From UBA7803 sp963822255 (GTDB lineage: Bacteria > Pseudomonadota > Gammaproteobacteria > Pseudomonadales > Azotimanducaceae), in contig CAWGGV010000006.1 in NCBI GenBank assembly GCA_963822255.1, positions 661,576-725,575 on the forward strand: DNA of 64,000 nt. The letters are read 5' to 3'. The notes beneath the pieces were generated by a model. The model did no database searches, was not told the DNA's origin, and saw nothing but the letters and a program-made list of their open reading frames with translations. The position numbers and the translations under genes were made by a program. Positions within the stretch are counted from its first letter, which is position 1, and the number at the start of each line of letters is the position of its first letter. This document shows, piece by piece, positions 52,763-61,530 of this stretch.

Positions 52763-53989
52763 ATGAGCGAGAAAGACCCGAACAAGGGCTATGTGGCCAT
52801 CCTCGGCTGGCACCTGGGCGCCATCGACGCCATCGACCGGTTCGACCGGCGCTACGTGGTGGTGGCGCCGGACTGGGCCGAATCCTACGCCAAGGAACAC
52901 GGCATCCCGTACCTGCCGTGGAACTTCGAGCGGTTGAACGAACGCTCCATGGAAATCGCCGAGCAGCTCAAGGACATGGGCGTCGATGTAGCGATTCCGC
53001 TGTACGAAGAAACCGTCGAGTGGGCGGGCGCCATCAACTCCATTCTGATGAAGAGTCCCCGCCTGTATGGCCAGGCGCTGCTGTTCCGCGACAAGTCGCT
53101 GATGAAGCGCCGCGCCCAGCTCGGCGGCATTCGGGTCGGCATTTTCGAGGAAGCCCACGACAAGGGCGACGTGGAACGCTTTCTGCGCCGGGTGAACCAG
53201 GCACTGCTGAAGCTCGAAGGCGACCCCAACGACCCCATTCACATGAAGGCCTTCGACAAGGCCGGGTGCCTCGGTCACCGGGTGATCCGCACCGTGGACG
53301 ACGTGGCCAGCATCTCCGACGAGGAGTTTCCGGCGCTGCTCGAGAGCCACCTGGATGGCTGGGAGTTCGCCGTGGAAGCGTGGATCCACAACGGTAAGAT
53401 CCGCTTTCTGAACATCTCGGAGTACGTCACCCTGGGATACTCGGTGTTCGTGCCGGCGACCCCGGAGCTCGAGCGTTTCCGGCCCCACATCACCCGCGAA
53501 ATCGAGAAGCTCATCGAGACCTTCGACATCGAGTTCGGCTTCATCCATCCCGAGTACTTCGTCACCAAGGACGACACCATGTACTTCGGCGAAGTGGCAT
53601 ACCGCCCGCCGGGCTTCAACGTGTTCGAGCTGCTCGAGCGCGTGTACGGTTTCAACGGATACCAGGGGCTGGTGCTGGCCTTCGATCCCAATACCACCGA
53701 GGAAGAGCTCGATGCCTTCTTCCCCCGTGAGGTGGTGGACGCCGACGGCCACGCCGGGGTGTTCGGCGTCTATCCCCGGCGCCGGGTGGTGAACGAGCTG
53801 AAGATTCCGGAGGAGACCGAGCGGGATCCGTACTTCGAGTTCCACGAGCTGGCGCCGCCGAGCCAGGAGAAGGTCATGAAGCGCACGGCGTTCGGCAACC
53901 ACTGGGGTCTCGTGTACTTCCACGGCGACGACCCGCACAAGCTGCGCGATCTGCTGAAGCACCAGGAGGAGCTCGACTTCTACGTGTGA
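52763..53989 (+). CDS. ATP-grasp domain protein
   Basis: A 408-residue protein with the general build of ATP-grasp ligases, which join a carboxylate to an amine or thiol through an acyl phosphate. The N-terminal part (YVAILGWHLGAIDAIDRFDR, then YVVVAPDWAESYAKE) is a Rossmann-like preATP-grasp domain. RDKSLMKRRAQLGGIRVG is the typical start of the ATP-grasp fold, and EFAVEAWIHNGKIRFLN and FGEVAYRPPGFNVFELLE give the nucleotide and metal-binding strands (Glu and Asn/Arg region). It resembles biotin-carboxylase-like small-molecule ligases, but the substrate is unknown. It is divergent from the Cys-His-Asn protein and preceded by a clear promoter. Confidence 0.82.
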   Translation: MSEKDPNKGYVAILGWHLGAIDAIDRFDRRYVVVAPDWAESYAKEHGIPYLPWNFERLNERSMEIAEQLKDMGVDVAIPLYEETVEWAGAINSILMKSPRLYGQALLFRDKSLMKRRAQLGGIRVGIFEEAHDKGDVERFLRRVNQALLKLEGDPNDPIHMKAFDKAGCLGHRVIRTVDDVASISDEEFPALLESHLDGWEFAVEAWIHNGKIRFLNISEYVTLGYSVFVPATPELERFRPHITREIEKLIETFDIEFGFIHPEYFVTKDDTMYFGEVAYRPPGFNVFELLERVYGFNGYQGLVLAFDPNTTEEELDAFFPREVVDADGHAGVFGVYPRRRVVNELKIPEETERDPYFEFHELAPPSQEKVMKRTAFGNHWGLVYFHGDDPHKLRDLLKHQEELDFYV

Positions 53990-53999
53990 CGCCGACGCT

Positions 54000-54044
54000 G
54001 TGGGAGCGGCGATCGGCGACATGGCGGCCGGAGGCCGCTCCCAC
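54000..54044. repeat. REP element
   Basis: A degenerate unit (GTGGGAGCGGCGATCGGCGA) faces a canonical right half (GGCCGGAGGCCGCTCCCAC). It lies ten bases after the ATP-grasp stop. Confidence 0.8.
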
Positions 54045-54109
54045 ACCCCGTCCGGTTGATAATCCCGTCACTCCTCCGGACAATCGGGTGAGCATCACAG
54101 GAGCGCGCC

Positions 54110-55024
54110 ATGGCCACGAGCCTCACCTATCTGACGCGGGACGCCGGCACCGACGAGGTGCTGGCGGTTGTCGAGCGCGACGGCGCCGTCGTGCTCACCG
54201 ACATGCTGAGCGGAGCGCAGGTCGATGCGGTGCTCGCGGAGATCATGCCCTACGTGGAGGCGACGCGGACCGGCCGCGACGACTTCAGCGGCCGGCTGAC
54301 CACGCGCACCGGCGCCCTGGTGGCACGCTCACCGGCCTGCCGGGCGCTGATCGTCGACCCGCTGGTGCTGGACGCCGCCCGGCGCTTTCTCGCCCCGTAC
54401 TGCCCGCGCATCCAGCTTCATCTCAGTCAGATCATCCGCCTGAAGCCGGGTCAGCCGGCGCAGCCCATCCACCGCGACCGTTGGGCCTGGGGAACCTTTC
54501 TGCAGGGCGTGGAGCCGCAGTTCAACAGCATCTGGGCCCTGACGGATTTCACCGAGGAGAACGGCGCCACTCACGTGGTGCCGGCAAGCACCCGCTGGCC
54601 CGATGACCGCCGGCCCGAGGCCGATGAGGTCGTGCAGGCGGTGATGCCGCGCGGCGCGGTGCTGCTCTACACCGGCTCGGTGTTTCACGGCGGCGGCGCC
54701 AACCGTTCCGCCGGCGATCGCATCGGCGCGAACCTAACCTACGCCCTCGGTTGGTTGCGGCAGGAAGAGAACCAGTATCTGTCCTGCCCACCAGACATCG
54801 CCCGAGCTCTGCCGGAGGAGCTGCAGAACCTGCTCGGCTACACCGTGGGCAGCTACGCCCTCGGCTACTACACGCCACCGCTGCCGCCGGGCGCGGGCCC
54901 CGAGGCGGTGGGGCCCGAGTTCGCTCTCGGGCGCAGCACGGAAGGCGAGGGTCTGGGCGACGAGGCGTTGCTCGCGAGCATCGCCGAAGCGACGGCGACG
55001 ACTATCACTCCCGCCGGCGAATAG
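54110..55024 (+). CDS. Phytanoyl-CoA dioxygenase (PhyH) family protein
   Basis: Fe(II)/2-oxoglutarate-dependent oxygenase of 304 residues. The facial triad is visible: His and Asp in PIHRDRWAWG near residue 124 and the distal His in GSVFHGGGANRS near residue 189, with Arg soon after for 2-oxoglutarate. The region between (NSIWALTDFTEENGATHVVP) is typical for PhyH. The substrate may be a fatty acyl compound or a small alkylated molecule and cannot be read. Start ATG 54110 follows AGGAGCGCGCC. The 3' end contains a short duplicated phrase (ACTCCCGCCGGCGAA / ACTCCGGCCGGCGAA). Confidence 0.88.
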   Translation: MATSLTYLTRDAGTDEVLAVVERDGAVVLTDMLSGAQVDAVLAEIMPYVEATRTGRDDFSGRLTTRTGALVARSPACRALIVDPLVLDAARRFLAPYCPRIQLHLSQIIRLKPGQPAQPIHRDRWAWGTFLQGVEPQFNSIWALTDFTEENGATHVVPASTRWPDDRRPEADEVVQAVMPRGAVLLYTGSVFHGGGANRSAGDRIGANLTYALGWLRQEENQYLSCPPDIARALPEELQNLLGYTVGSYALGYYTPPLPPGAGPEAVGPEFALGRSTEGEGLGDEALLASIAEATATTITPAGE

Positions 55025-55164
55025 CCGGTATCACTCCGGCCGGCGAAAAGCACGCTCTGCGCCGGCTCGGAGCGTGACGGAGTTCGCATTCCGACATCTG
55101 CAGTACCGCGCCCTGGTGGCCGTCCCGTCTAACCTACGCAACAGACCAGCGAAAAGGTACGCCG

Positions 55165-56356
55165 TTGGCTTTGCTGCCCTGGGCATCCACATTCTCAACC
55201 GAGTCCCTCGAACGCGAGTATCAGGTGGAGCTCGGCCCGGAGAAGGTCCGGCTCACCCGCGTCATGGCGACGCTCGGGGTGCTGCTGACGTGCGCCTTCG
55301 GCGTGCTCGACCTGTGGTCCGTGCCGTCGGCGCTGGCTGCCGTCTGGGCGCTCCGCGCCGTCACCGTCACGTGCCTCGCCCTCACATTCTGGAGCACGAG
55401 CCAGGACTGGTTTCAGCCGATGTACACCCAGGTCATCCTCGGCGTCGCCACCGTCATGGGCGTCGGCGTCACCGCCATCATCTGCATCGCCACGCCAGCG
55501 GAAGCCGCCGAGAACACCTACTACGGCGGTCTGCTGCTCATCATCATCGGCGTCTATACGCTGTCCTACCTGACATCTCACGGTGTGCAGCGCCATCGCC
55601 GTCGGCCTGACTCTCGGCTACCTCGCCGTGAAGCTTTTCGCCCACGATAGCTTCCACAGCGCCCAGGTGACGGAACTGGCAACCCAACTGCTGATGTTCG
55701 TGTCCACTACCGTGATCGGGACGGCGGCGAAGATCGTGCGGGACACCTACACGCGAGAGAATTATCTGCTCAGGCACTCGCTCAAGCGGGACGTCCAGAT
55801 CAAGGAGGAAGAGAAGCGCCACGCCTCTTTCCTCGCCGAGCACGATCCCCTGACGGGGCTCGCCAACCGGCTGGCTTTCGCCCGGGACGTCGACCATATG
55901 CTCGAGCGGGCCCGTCGCTCTGCCCTGCTGGTGCAGATCCTGTTCCTGGACCTGGACGGCTTCAAACCGGTGAACGACCAGCACGGCCACGCGGTGGGCG
56001 ATCGCGTGCTGAAGCTGGTCGCCGACCGGCTGCGTGGGGCCATCAATCCCGACCAGTTGGTGGCCCGGGTGGGCGGCGACGAGTTCGTGGTGGCGCTCAC
56101 CACCTCCAGGGACGATGTGGCTGCGGGTGCCCTGGCCGCTGAGCAGCTGGCCGCGGCCATCTCCGCGCCCATCGAGCTGCGAGGCCGCACCTTGCACCTG
56201 TCCGCCAGCATCGGCATCGCCGCCTACCCTGTGGACGGAGCGGACGCCGACACCGTGCTGTGCGCCGCCGACGCGCAGATGTACATGGTGAAGAAACAGG
56301 GCAAAGGGGGCATTGCCGCTACGCCCGGCTGCCTGCGGGCGCAGCTAGCCGTTTAA
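55165..56356 (+). CDS. GGDEF-domain diguanylate cyclase, one frameshift
   Basis: A membrane-bound enzyme making the second messenger c-di-GMP. The N-terminal part, from TTG 55165 with AAAAGG upstream, has about six transmembrane helices (for example VMATLGVLLTCAFGVLDL). One frame change near 55575 leads into CSAIAVGLTLGYLAVKLF and the second frame to 56356. A short coiled linker (KRDVQIKEEEKRHASFLAEH) joins the catalytic domain DPLTGLANRLAFARDV. The active site reads RVGGDEFVVAL, a canonical GGDEF. No EAL domain follows. A conserved I-site RxxD is not evident just before GGDEF. The shift is probably a base-calling error. Confidence 0.85.
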
Positions 56357-56358
56357 GC

Positions 56359-56432
<74 letters not shown>

Positions 56433-56476
56433 GCAGCCGCTGATTATGGCAGCAACAGGCGCCGCCGGAAATGTCA

Positions 56477-56676
56477 GAGCGACCTTGCTCATGTGGGAGC
56501 GACCTTGCTCATGTGGGAGCGACCTTGCTCATGTGGGAGCGACCTCCCGGTCGCGATCTTTCGGGCAGCGACCGCTCTGAAACCAATCGCGGCCGGGAGG
56601 CCGCTCCCACAGACAGCTTGAGCGGCCGGGAGGCCGCTCCCACAGACAGCTTGAGCGGCCGGGGGGCGCTCCCACA
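56477..56676. repeat. REP array with 20-bp and 33-bp tandem units
   Basis: Three copies of the 20-bp unit GTGGGAGCGACCTTGCTCAT (the first with a changed start, the others at 56493 and 56513) lead into a REP of the GACCTCCCGGTC type at 56533. Then come three copies of a 33-bp unit joining a REP right half with the spacer CAGACAGCTTGAG, the last copy shortened. The array separates the tRNA from the P450 gene. Confidence 0.92.
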
Positions 56677-56699
56677 GACAGCTGGCGCAGCACAGCCCC

Positions 56700-58028
56700 T
56701 CAGGCCGGGATGCGCACCGGCAGCTCGCGGATGCCGCGGATGAAGCTCGACTTCAGGTAGAGCGGCTCGCCCACCACCTCGATCTTCGGGAACCGCTGCA
56801 GGATTTCCTCCCACAGCACCCGGAGCTGCAGCTCACCGAGGCGGTTACCGAGGCAGCGGTGGATGCCATAGCCGAACGAGAGATGCTTCCTGGCGTTCTC
56901 ACGGTCGACCATGAACCGGTCCGCGTCGGGAATCTCGTCCTTGTCACGGTTGCCGGAGACGTACCACATCACCACCTTGTCGTGCTTCTTGATCTTCTTG
57001 CCGCCAAGCTCCGTGTCCTCGAGCGCGGTGCGCGCCATGTGGGCCACCGGTGACTGGTAGCGGATGATCTCCGGGACCATGTTGGCCACCAGGCGCGGGT
57101 CGTTCACCAGCTTCTCGTACTGGTCCGGGTTCTGGTTCAGCGCCAGCACGCCGCCGGAGATGGAATTGCGGGTGGTGTCGTTGCCGCCGACGATGAGCAG
57201 CAGGATGTTGCCGAGGTACTCGTTGGGCGGCATGTCCTTCGTGGATTCCCCGTGCACCAGCATGGAGATCAGATCGTTGCCGGGCTCTGTCTGGGCCGCC
57301 CGCTCCTTCCACACCGCGTCGAAGTACTCCCAGCACTTCCACAGCTCGGCAAAACCCTCTTCCGGTGTCTCGAAGAACTCCGGATTGCCGATGTTCTGGG
57401 TGGTGTCGGACCAGTGGATGAGCTTGTGGCGGTCTTCCTGCGGGATGGCGAACAAAGTCGCCAACGTGCGGGCGGTCAGCTCCACCGACACCTCACGCAC
57501 CCAGTTGAACGTCTCGTTCCGGGGCAGGCCGTCGAGGATCAGCCCGGCACGATCTCGAATCAGCTCTTCCAATGCGGCGATGTGGCGCGGCGAGAACATA
57601 GGGGCCACGACCTTGCGCTGGTCGTCGTGCTTGGGCGGGTCCTCCATGATGAACATGGGGAGGTGGAACATCGGGTCCGGCTCTTCTTCCTCGATCTGCC
57701 CGCCGAGCTGAATGCCGCCCAGTCGGGATTGGGAGGAGAAGATCTGGTGATGCGTGTCGACGTAGACGATGTCCTGGTACTTCGTCACCGACCAATAGGG
57801 CCCGAACTGACTGTCCTCGGTGTAGTTGACCGGGTCCTCCGCGCGCAGACGCTCGAAGTACGGCAGCACCACGTTGGCCTCGAACAGGTCCGGGTGGCCG
57901 GGGTTCATCTGGTTCAAAGGCAGCGAGTAGGGGTCCTGTCGAACGTCGATTGCCCACTCCGCCAGCAGCTCGCGGTTCGAGCGCTTCATGTCCTCACGGC
58001 GCGTACGGCTTTGCTCGGCTTCGCTCAT
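56700..58028 (-). CDS. Cytochrome P450 (CYP153-like)
   Basis: Soluble bacterial P450 of 442 residues. The heme-binding loop is FGYGIHRCLGNRL with the axial Cys near residue 393. The I-helix has LLIVGGNDTTRNSISGG, and ExxR is in EIIRYQSP. The segments IMEDPPKHDDQRKVVAPMFS and LRVLWEEILQRFPKIEVV resemble CYP153, whose members hydroxylate the terminal carbon of alkanes and fatty acids. Closely related steroid or terpene P450 families cannot be excluded. No ferredoxin is adjacent; a ferredoxin reductase gene at 38155 could serve it. Confidence 0.9.
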   Translation of the reverse strand: MSEAEQSRTRREDMKRSNRELLAEWAIDVRQDPYSLPLNQMNPGHPDLFEANVVLPYFERLRAEDPVNYTEDSQFGPYWSVTKYQDIVYVDTHHQIFSSQSRLGGIQLGGQIEEEEPDPMFHLPMFIMEDPPKHDDQRKVVAPMFSPRHIAALEELIRDRAGLILDGLPRNETFNWVREVSVELTARTLATLFAIPQEDRHKLIHWSDTTQNIGNPEFFETPEEGFAELWKCWEYFDAVWKERAAQTEPGNDLISMLVHGESTKDMPPNEYLGNILLLIVGGNDTTRNSISGGVLALNQNPDQYEKLVNDPRLVANMVPEIIRYQSPVAHMARTALEDTELGGKKIKKHDKVVMWYVSGNRDKDEIPDADRFMVDRENARKHLSFGYGIHRCLGNRLGELQLRVLWEEILQRFPKIEVVGEPLYLKSSFIRGIRELPVRIPA

Positions 58029-58102
58029 GTGTCATCTCCTGGACGCCGGTCCGGCGTCGAACGGCGTGAACTGTGCCAAGAGTAACTCCAACGGCCCCAT
58101 CT

Positions 58103-58113
58103 TGTCAGTGACA
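58103..58113. promoter_or_regulatory. Inverted repeat TGTCA-G-TGACA upstream of the P450 gene
   Basis: A perfect 5-bp inverted repeat with a single central base lies 75 bases before the P450 start. It may be an operator; no promoter boxes are distinct around it. Confidence 0.3.
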
Positions 58114-58176
58114 GGAAGTGATCGGATCACCGGGCTGAGAGCGGGTTCGCGGCCGGAGCGTAGCGCCGCCACCGGC

Positions 58177-59187
58177 TCACGGTGACGGCGTCTGCCCGAT
58201 CGACCGCCCCGCGGCCGATGGCGTCCGTCCCGAGAGCACCTCCGCGAAGACCCCGCTATCGACGTTGCCGCCAGTGACGATCACGGCGACCTTGCGCCCA
58301 CGCTGGGCCTCGCGCTCCTGCAGGAGGCCGGCGTACGCGGCGGCGCCCGCCCCCTCCACCGCATTGTGGGTGGCCCGATACAGGCCGCGCATGGCCTGCG
58401 CCACCTCGTCGTCGGTGACGCGGACGATGCGTGCGGCGCCGCGGCGGACGATGTCCAGGGCTTCCGCGGAAGGCACCCGACAGGCCACGCCATCGGCGAA
58501 GGTCCGCGCCGACTCGGTCGCCACCACCCGCCCCTCGGCGAAGGACAAGGCGTACGCCGGGGCGTGATCGGACACCACCCCAACCACCTCCGTGGTCAGC
58601 CCCAGCAGGTCGCGGGTGCGGATCATGCCGCAGATGCCGGAGCCCATGCCGACCGGCACGTAGACGGTTTCCAGCCCTGGAACCGCCCGCAACAGCTCCA
58701 GGGCGTAGGTGGCGACGCCCCGAACCAGGGCGGGGTGGAATGCCGGCACGAACACCTGGCCTTCCGCCTCGGCCAGCCGCGCCGCTTCCTCACGGGCGCC
58801 GTCGAAATCCGCCCCATGGACCACCAGACGCGCTCCCCACGCTTCCATGCAGCGATTCTTCTCGGGGCTGTTCCCTTGCGGAACGACCACCGTGACCGGC
58901 ACGCCGTAGCGCGCGGCCGCGAAGGGAATGCTCTGCCCGTGGTTGCCGCGGGTCGCCGTGACGAAGCCGCCGGGCAAACGCCGCTCACGGTCGAGCTCGG
59001 CCATCAGGGTGAGACCGCCGCGGACCTTGAAGGCGCCGATGGGGGTGTGGTTCTCGTGCTTCGCCCACACTTCGCAGCCGCACTCCGCTGCCAGCAACGG
59101 CCAGGCGTACTGGGGCGTCGGCCGCATGGTCCGGTACACGTCGCCGGCGGCACTCTCCAAATCGGCGAGATCGAAATCGGTTTTCAT
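58177..59187 (-). CDS. PLP-dependent threonine/serine dehydratase-like protein
   Basis: Fold-type II PLP enzyme of 336 residues. The Schiff-base Lys is in PIGAFKVRGGLTLM near residue 54. The PLP phosphate loop is PVGMGSGICGMI, and the ATRGNHGQSIPFAAARYG segment binds the substrate carboxylate. The usual product would be 2-oxobutyrate from threonine, but racemase or hydroxy-amino-acid lyase activities are possible in this family. No ACT regulatory domain follows, so it is of the catabolic short type. It is divergent from the SDR gene by 128 bases. Confidence 0.88.
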   Translation of the reverse strand: MKTDFDLADLESAAGDVYRTMRPTPQYAWPLLAAECGCEVWAKHENHTPIGAFKVRGGLTLMAELDRERRLPGGFVTATRGNHGQSIPFAAARYGVPVTVVVPQGNSPEKNRCMEAWGARLVVHGADFDGAREEAARLAEAEGQVFVPAFHPALVRGVATYALELLRAVPGLETVYVPVGMGSGICGMIRTRDLLGLTTEVVGVVSDHAPAYALSFAEGRVVATESARTFADGVACRVPSAEALDIVRRGAARIVRVTDDEVAQAMRGLYRATHNAVEGAGAAAYAGLLQEREAQRGRKVAVIVTGGNVDSGVFAEVLSGRTPSAAGRSIGQTPSP

Positions 59188-59315
59188 GGGCGACGCAACG
59201 AACGGATCAGCGCATGGAACACGCTTTTTCCCCGGATCGCAACGCGCGGCCGCGTCATGCCCGGCTGCGTCTGCGGTATCATCCGCGCCACATCGGCAGT
59301 CAGCAGGGAAGAACG

Positions 59316-60086
59316 ATGGAGCTCCAGGATAAGATCGTCGTCATCACCGGCGGGGCCAGCGGCATCGGCAGGGCCATGGCCGAGCGCTTCCACGCCGAGA
59401 AGGCGGCCAAGGTGGTGGTGGCCGACCTGGACGAGGTGGGAGCGGGCGCCGTCGCCGAGACGGTCGACGGCTGGAGCATGGGAGTGGACGTCTCCCGCGA
59501 GACGGACGTCATCCGACTCATCGAGGAGACCGAGGAACGTTTCGGCCCCATCGATCTGTTCTGCTCGAACGCCGGAATCGGCATCGGCCGCGGGCTCGAT
59601 ACGCCCGACGACGTATGGCAGAAGATCTGGGAGGTGAACACCATGTCCCACGTCTATGCCGCTCGCCACCTGGTGCCGCGCATGAAGGCCCGGGGCGGCG
59701 GTTACCTGCTGAATACCGCCTCGGCGGCTGGGCTGCTGTCGCAGATCGGCTCCGTCACCTACGCGGTGACCAAGCACGCGGCGGTGGCCCTCGCGGAGTG
59801 GATCGCCATCACCCACGGCCGCGACGGCATCAAGGTCTCGGTGCTGTGTCCCCAGGCGGTGCGTACCGCCATGACCGCCGGCGGCCCCGGGGTCGCCGGG
59901 GTGGACGGCATGATCGAGCCGGAGGACGCGGCAGAAGCCGTGGTGCAGGCCCTCCGGGACGAGACCTTCCTGGTGCTGCCCCATCCGACGGTGGCGGAAT
60001 ACATCAAGCGCAAGACCGGCGATTACGACCGCTGGATCCGCGGCATGCAGCGGCTTCAGGAGAAGTACGTGGAGGCCGGGCGGTAG
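59316..60086 (+). CDS. Short-chain dehydrogenase/reductase
   Basis: Classical SDR of 256 residues. The cofactor motif is TGGASGIGRAMAERF with an Asp (VVVADLDE) after strand 2 that favours NAD. NAG is in FCSNAGIGIGRG. The catalytic Ser is in LLNTASAAGLLSQ and Tyr/Lys in YAVTKHAAVALAE. The start MELQDKIVVITGG at 59316 is chosen; the frame continues upstream to 59214 without family similarity. The substrate is unknown. Confidence 0.88.
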   Translation: MELQDKIVVITGGASGIGRAMAERFHAEKAAKVVVADLDEVGAGAVAETVDGWSMGVDVSRETDVIRLIEETEERFGPIDLFCSNAGIGIGRGLDTPDDVWQKIWEVNTMSHVYAARHLVPRMKARGGGYLLNTASAAGLLSQIGSVTYAVTKHAAVALAEWIAITHGRDGIKVSVLCPQAVRTAMTAGGPGVAGVDGMIEPEDAAEAVVQALRDETFLVLPHPTVAEYIKRKTGDYDRWIRGMQRLQEKYVEAGR

Positions 60087-60095
60087 GGCTCCAAC

Positions 60096-60587
60096 ATGAT
60101 CTACGACGTGCTGAACTACATACGTCAGGAGTTGCGTGACCGGCTGCAGCTCCCCAACGACGAAATCACGCTGCAGAGCGCCCACGTCCTCGCCAGCGGG
60201 AGCAGCAACCTCGGCACCTGCGTCACCCTGGTGAACATTGAGGAAGACGTGTCGGCGCGCAACCGGCCGCCGATGTCCGCCAGAGTCCGCCAGTCGCAGC
60301 CGTCGCCGGCCTTGAACCTCTATCTGCTGTTTTCCTTCGAGTATCCGAGCTACGAGACGAGCCTGCGTCACCTCTCCGCCACCATCGAGCTGTTCGAAGA
60401 GAAGAGCGTGTACACCACCGCGACTGCGGCCACGAGCAACCCGTTTCCCGCCGGGGTCGAGAAGCTGATGTTTCAGCTGCACAACGTGGACTTCGAGCGG
60501 CTGAATGCCCTGTGGGGCACCATGGGCCGGCCTCAGGTCCCATCGCTTCTGTACAAGGTGCACACGGCGCGCCGCGCCCCGAGCTGA
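60096..60587 (+). CDS. DUF4255 family protein (Pvc16-like)
   Basis: A 163-residue protein with the DUF4255 pattern: MIYDVLNYIRQELRDRLQLP at the start, CVTLVNIEEDVSARNRPP, then ALNLYLLFSFEYPSYETSLR and LSATIELFEEKSVYTT. In extracellular contractile injection systems such as PVC and Afp, this family (Pvc16) caps or ends the inner tube. No sheath, tube, baseplate or AAA+ gene of such a system lies in this window, so the gene is an orphan here. It begins nine bases after the SDR stop. Confidence 0.8.
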   Translation: MIYDVLNYIRQELRDRLQLPNDEITLQSAHVLASGSSNLGTCVTLVNIEEDVSARNRPPMSARVRQSQPSPALNLYLLFSFEYPSYETSLRHLSATIELFEEKSVYTTATAATSNPFPAGVEKLMFQLHNVDFERLNALWGTMGRPQVPSLLYKVHTARRAPS

Positions 60588-60700
60588 TCCCGCCCGTGCG
60601 CAAGCACCCGGACCCGGAGGATTCCCGCGAGCTGGTCCGAGCAGTCGGCGCCCCCGCAGCGACTGCGCCGGGGCGAGATGAGTGGCGATATTTCGCTTGC

Positions 60701-60735
60701 CGATAAACGATAATTGATTTATCGTTTTTCGATAA
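60701..60735. promoter_or_regulatory. CGATAA-rich operator of the DUF2975-XRE pair
   Basis: A 23-base inverted repeat, AAACGATAA-TTGAT-TTATCGTTT at 60705-60727, is flanked by further CGATAA copies at 60701 and 60730. It lies 29 bases before the DUF2975 start in an AT-rich island. The location and symmetry suggest the binding site of the XRE-type regulator encoded by the same operon. Confidence 0.6.
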
Positions 60736-60755
60736 GTTCCCTGGAGATCGCCTCA

Positions 60756-61274
60756 ATGCATCAGTCGACTGCGCTGCCCGTCGGACGCGTGACCTTGCGC
60801 ATCCTCGTCGTCCTCAACTGGATCTTCGGAATGCTGATCCTCGCGTTGCTGGCGATCAGCTTTCAGGCCGAGGAATGGACGTGGCGTGCGCTCGGCGTCG
60901 GCACGATCGCGGGCCACGAAGGCATCGTCGCCGGAATGCGCGCCATCATGGCGATCGGGATCGTCGCCGTGCCGATCACCTACGTCGTGTTCAGCCAGCT
61001 CCAGCGGATCGTCGAATCGGTGGGCATGGGCGCACCGTTCAGCGTCGAGAATGTGCGCCGGCTGCAGACGGTCGCCTGGGCCCTGCTCGCACTGGAGCTC
61101 CTCCACGTGGGCGTGGCCGCGATCGTTTCAGCTGTGTCGACGCGCGACGTGCCGTTGCACGTCACCGCTAATTTCGACCTCACGGGGTGGCTCGCGGTCC
61201 TCCTGCTGTTCGTTCTGGCTCAGGTGTTTCTCGAAGGCACACGCATGCGCGAGGACCTGGAGGGCACGATCTGA
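60756..61274 (+). CDS. DUF2975 membrane protein
   Basis: A 172-residue protein with four transmembrane helices (ILVVLNWIFGMLILALLAIS, IMAIGIVAVPITYVVFSQLQ, LLALELLHVGVAAIVSAV, WLAVLLLFVLAQVFLEGTRM). The segment PFSVENVRRLQTVAWALL is diagnostic for DUF2975. The start at ATG 60756 follows GGAGATCGCCTCA. Its stop overlaps the ATG of an XRE regulator (TGATG), the usual partner in bacteria. The function is unknown; a signal relay or membrane-stress role for such pairs is only speculation. Confidence 0.85.
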   Translation: MHQSTALPVGRVTLRILVVLNWIFGMLILALLAISFQAEEWTWRALGVGTIAGHEGIVAGMRAIMAIGIVAVPITYVVFSQLQRIVESVGMGAPFSVENVRRLQTVAWALLALELLHVGVAAIVSAVSTRDVPLHVTANFDLTGWLAVLLLFVLAQVFLEGTRMREDLEGTI

Positions 61275-61516
61275 TGGCGATCCGCGTCAAGCTCGACGAC
61301 CTGCTGCATGACCGGCGGATGACCCTGACCGAGCTCGCCGAGCGCATCGACATCACCCTCGCCAATCTGTCGATCCTCAAGACCGGGAAGGCGCGCGCGA
61401 TCCGTTTTTCCACACTGGAGGCGATCTGCGAGGTGCTCGCGTGCCAGCCGGGCGACCTGATCGAGTTCCAACCGGATGCCGGCGCCAGAAAGCCACCGAT
61501 CCGCTCTGCTTCCTAG
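61274..61516 (+). CDS. XRE/Cro-type HTH regulator (YozG-like)
   Basis: An 80-residue DNA-binding protein consisting almost only of a helix-turn-helix: LDDLLHDRRMTLTELAERID then ITLANLSILKTGKARAIRF. The C-terminal ICEVLACQPGDLIEFQPD is the usual ending in the YozG/YdaS-like group. It overlaps the DUF2975 stop by one base, so the two are coupled. It probably binds the inverted repeat at 60705-60727 and controls its own operon. Confidence 0.88.
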   Translation: MAIRVKLDDLLHDRRMTLTELAERIDITLANLSILKTGKARAIRFSTLEAICEVLACQPGDLIEFQPDAGARKPPIRSAS

Positions 61517-61530
61517 AACTGGAGAAATAC

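Noticed and set aside
60096..61516. Prophage or phage-tail region suggested by DUF4255 and a small HTH
   Set aside because: No structural, integrase, lysis or packaging genes; the HTH pairs with DUF2975, a bacterial operon.
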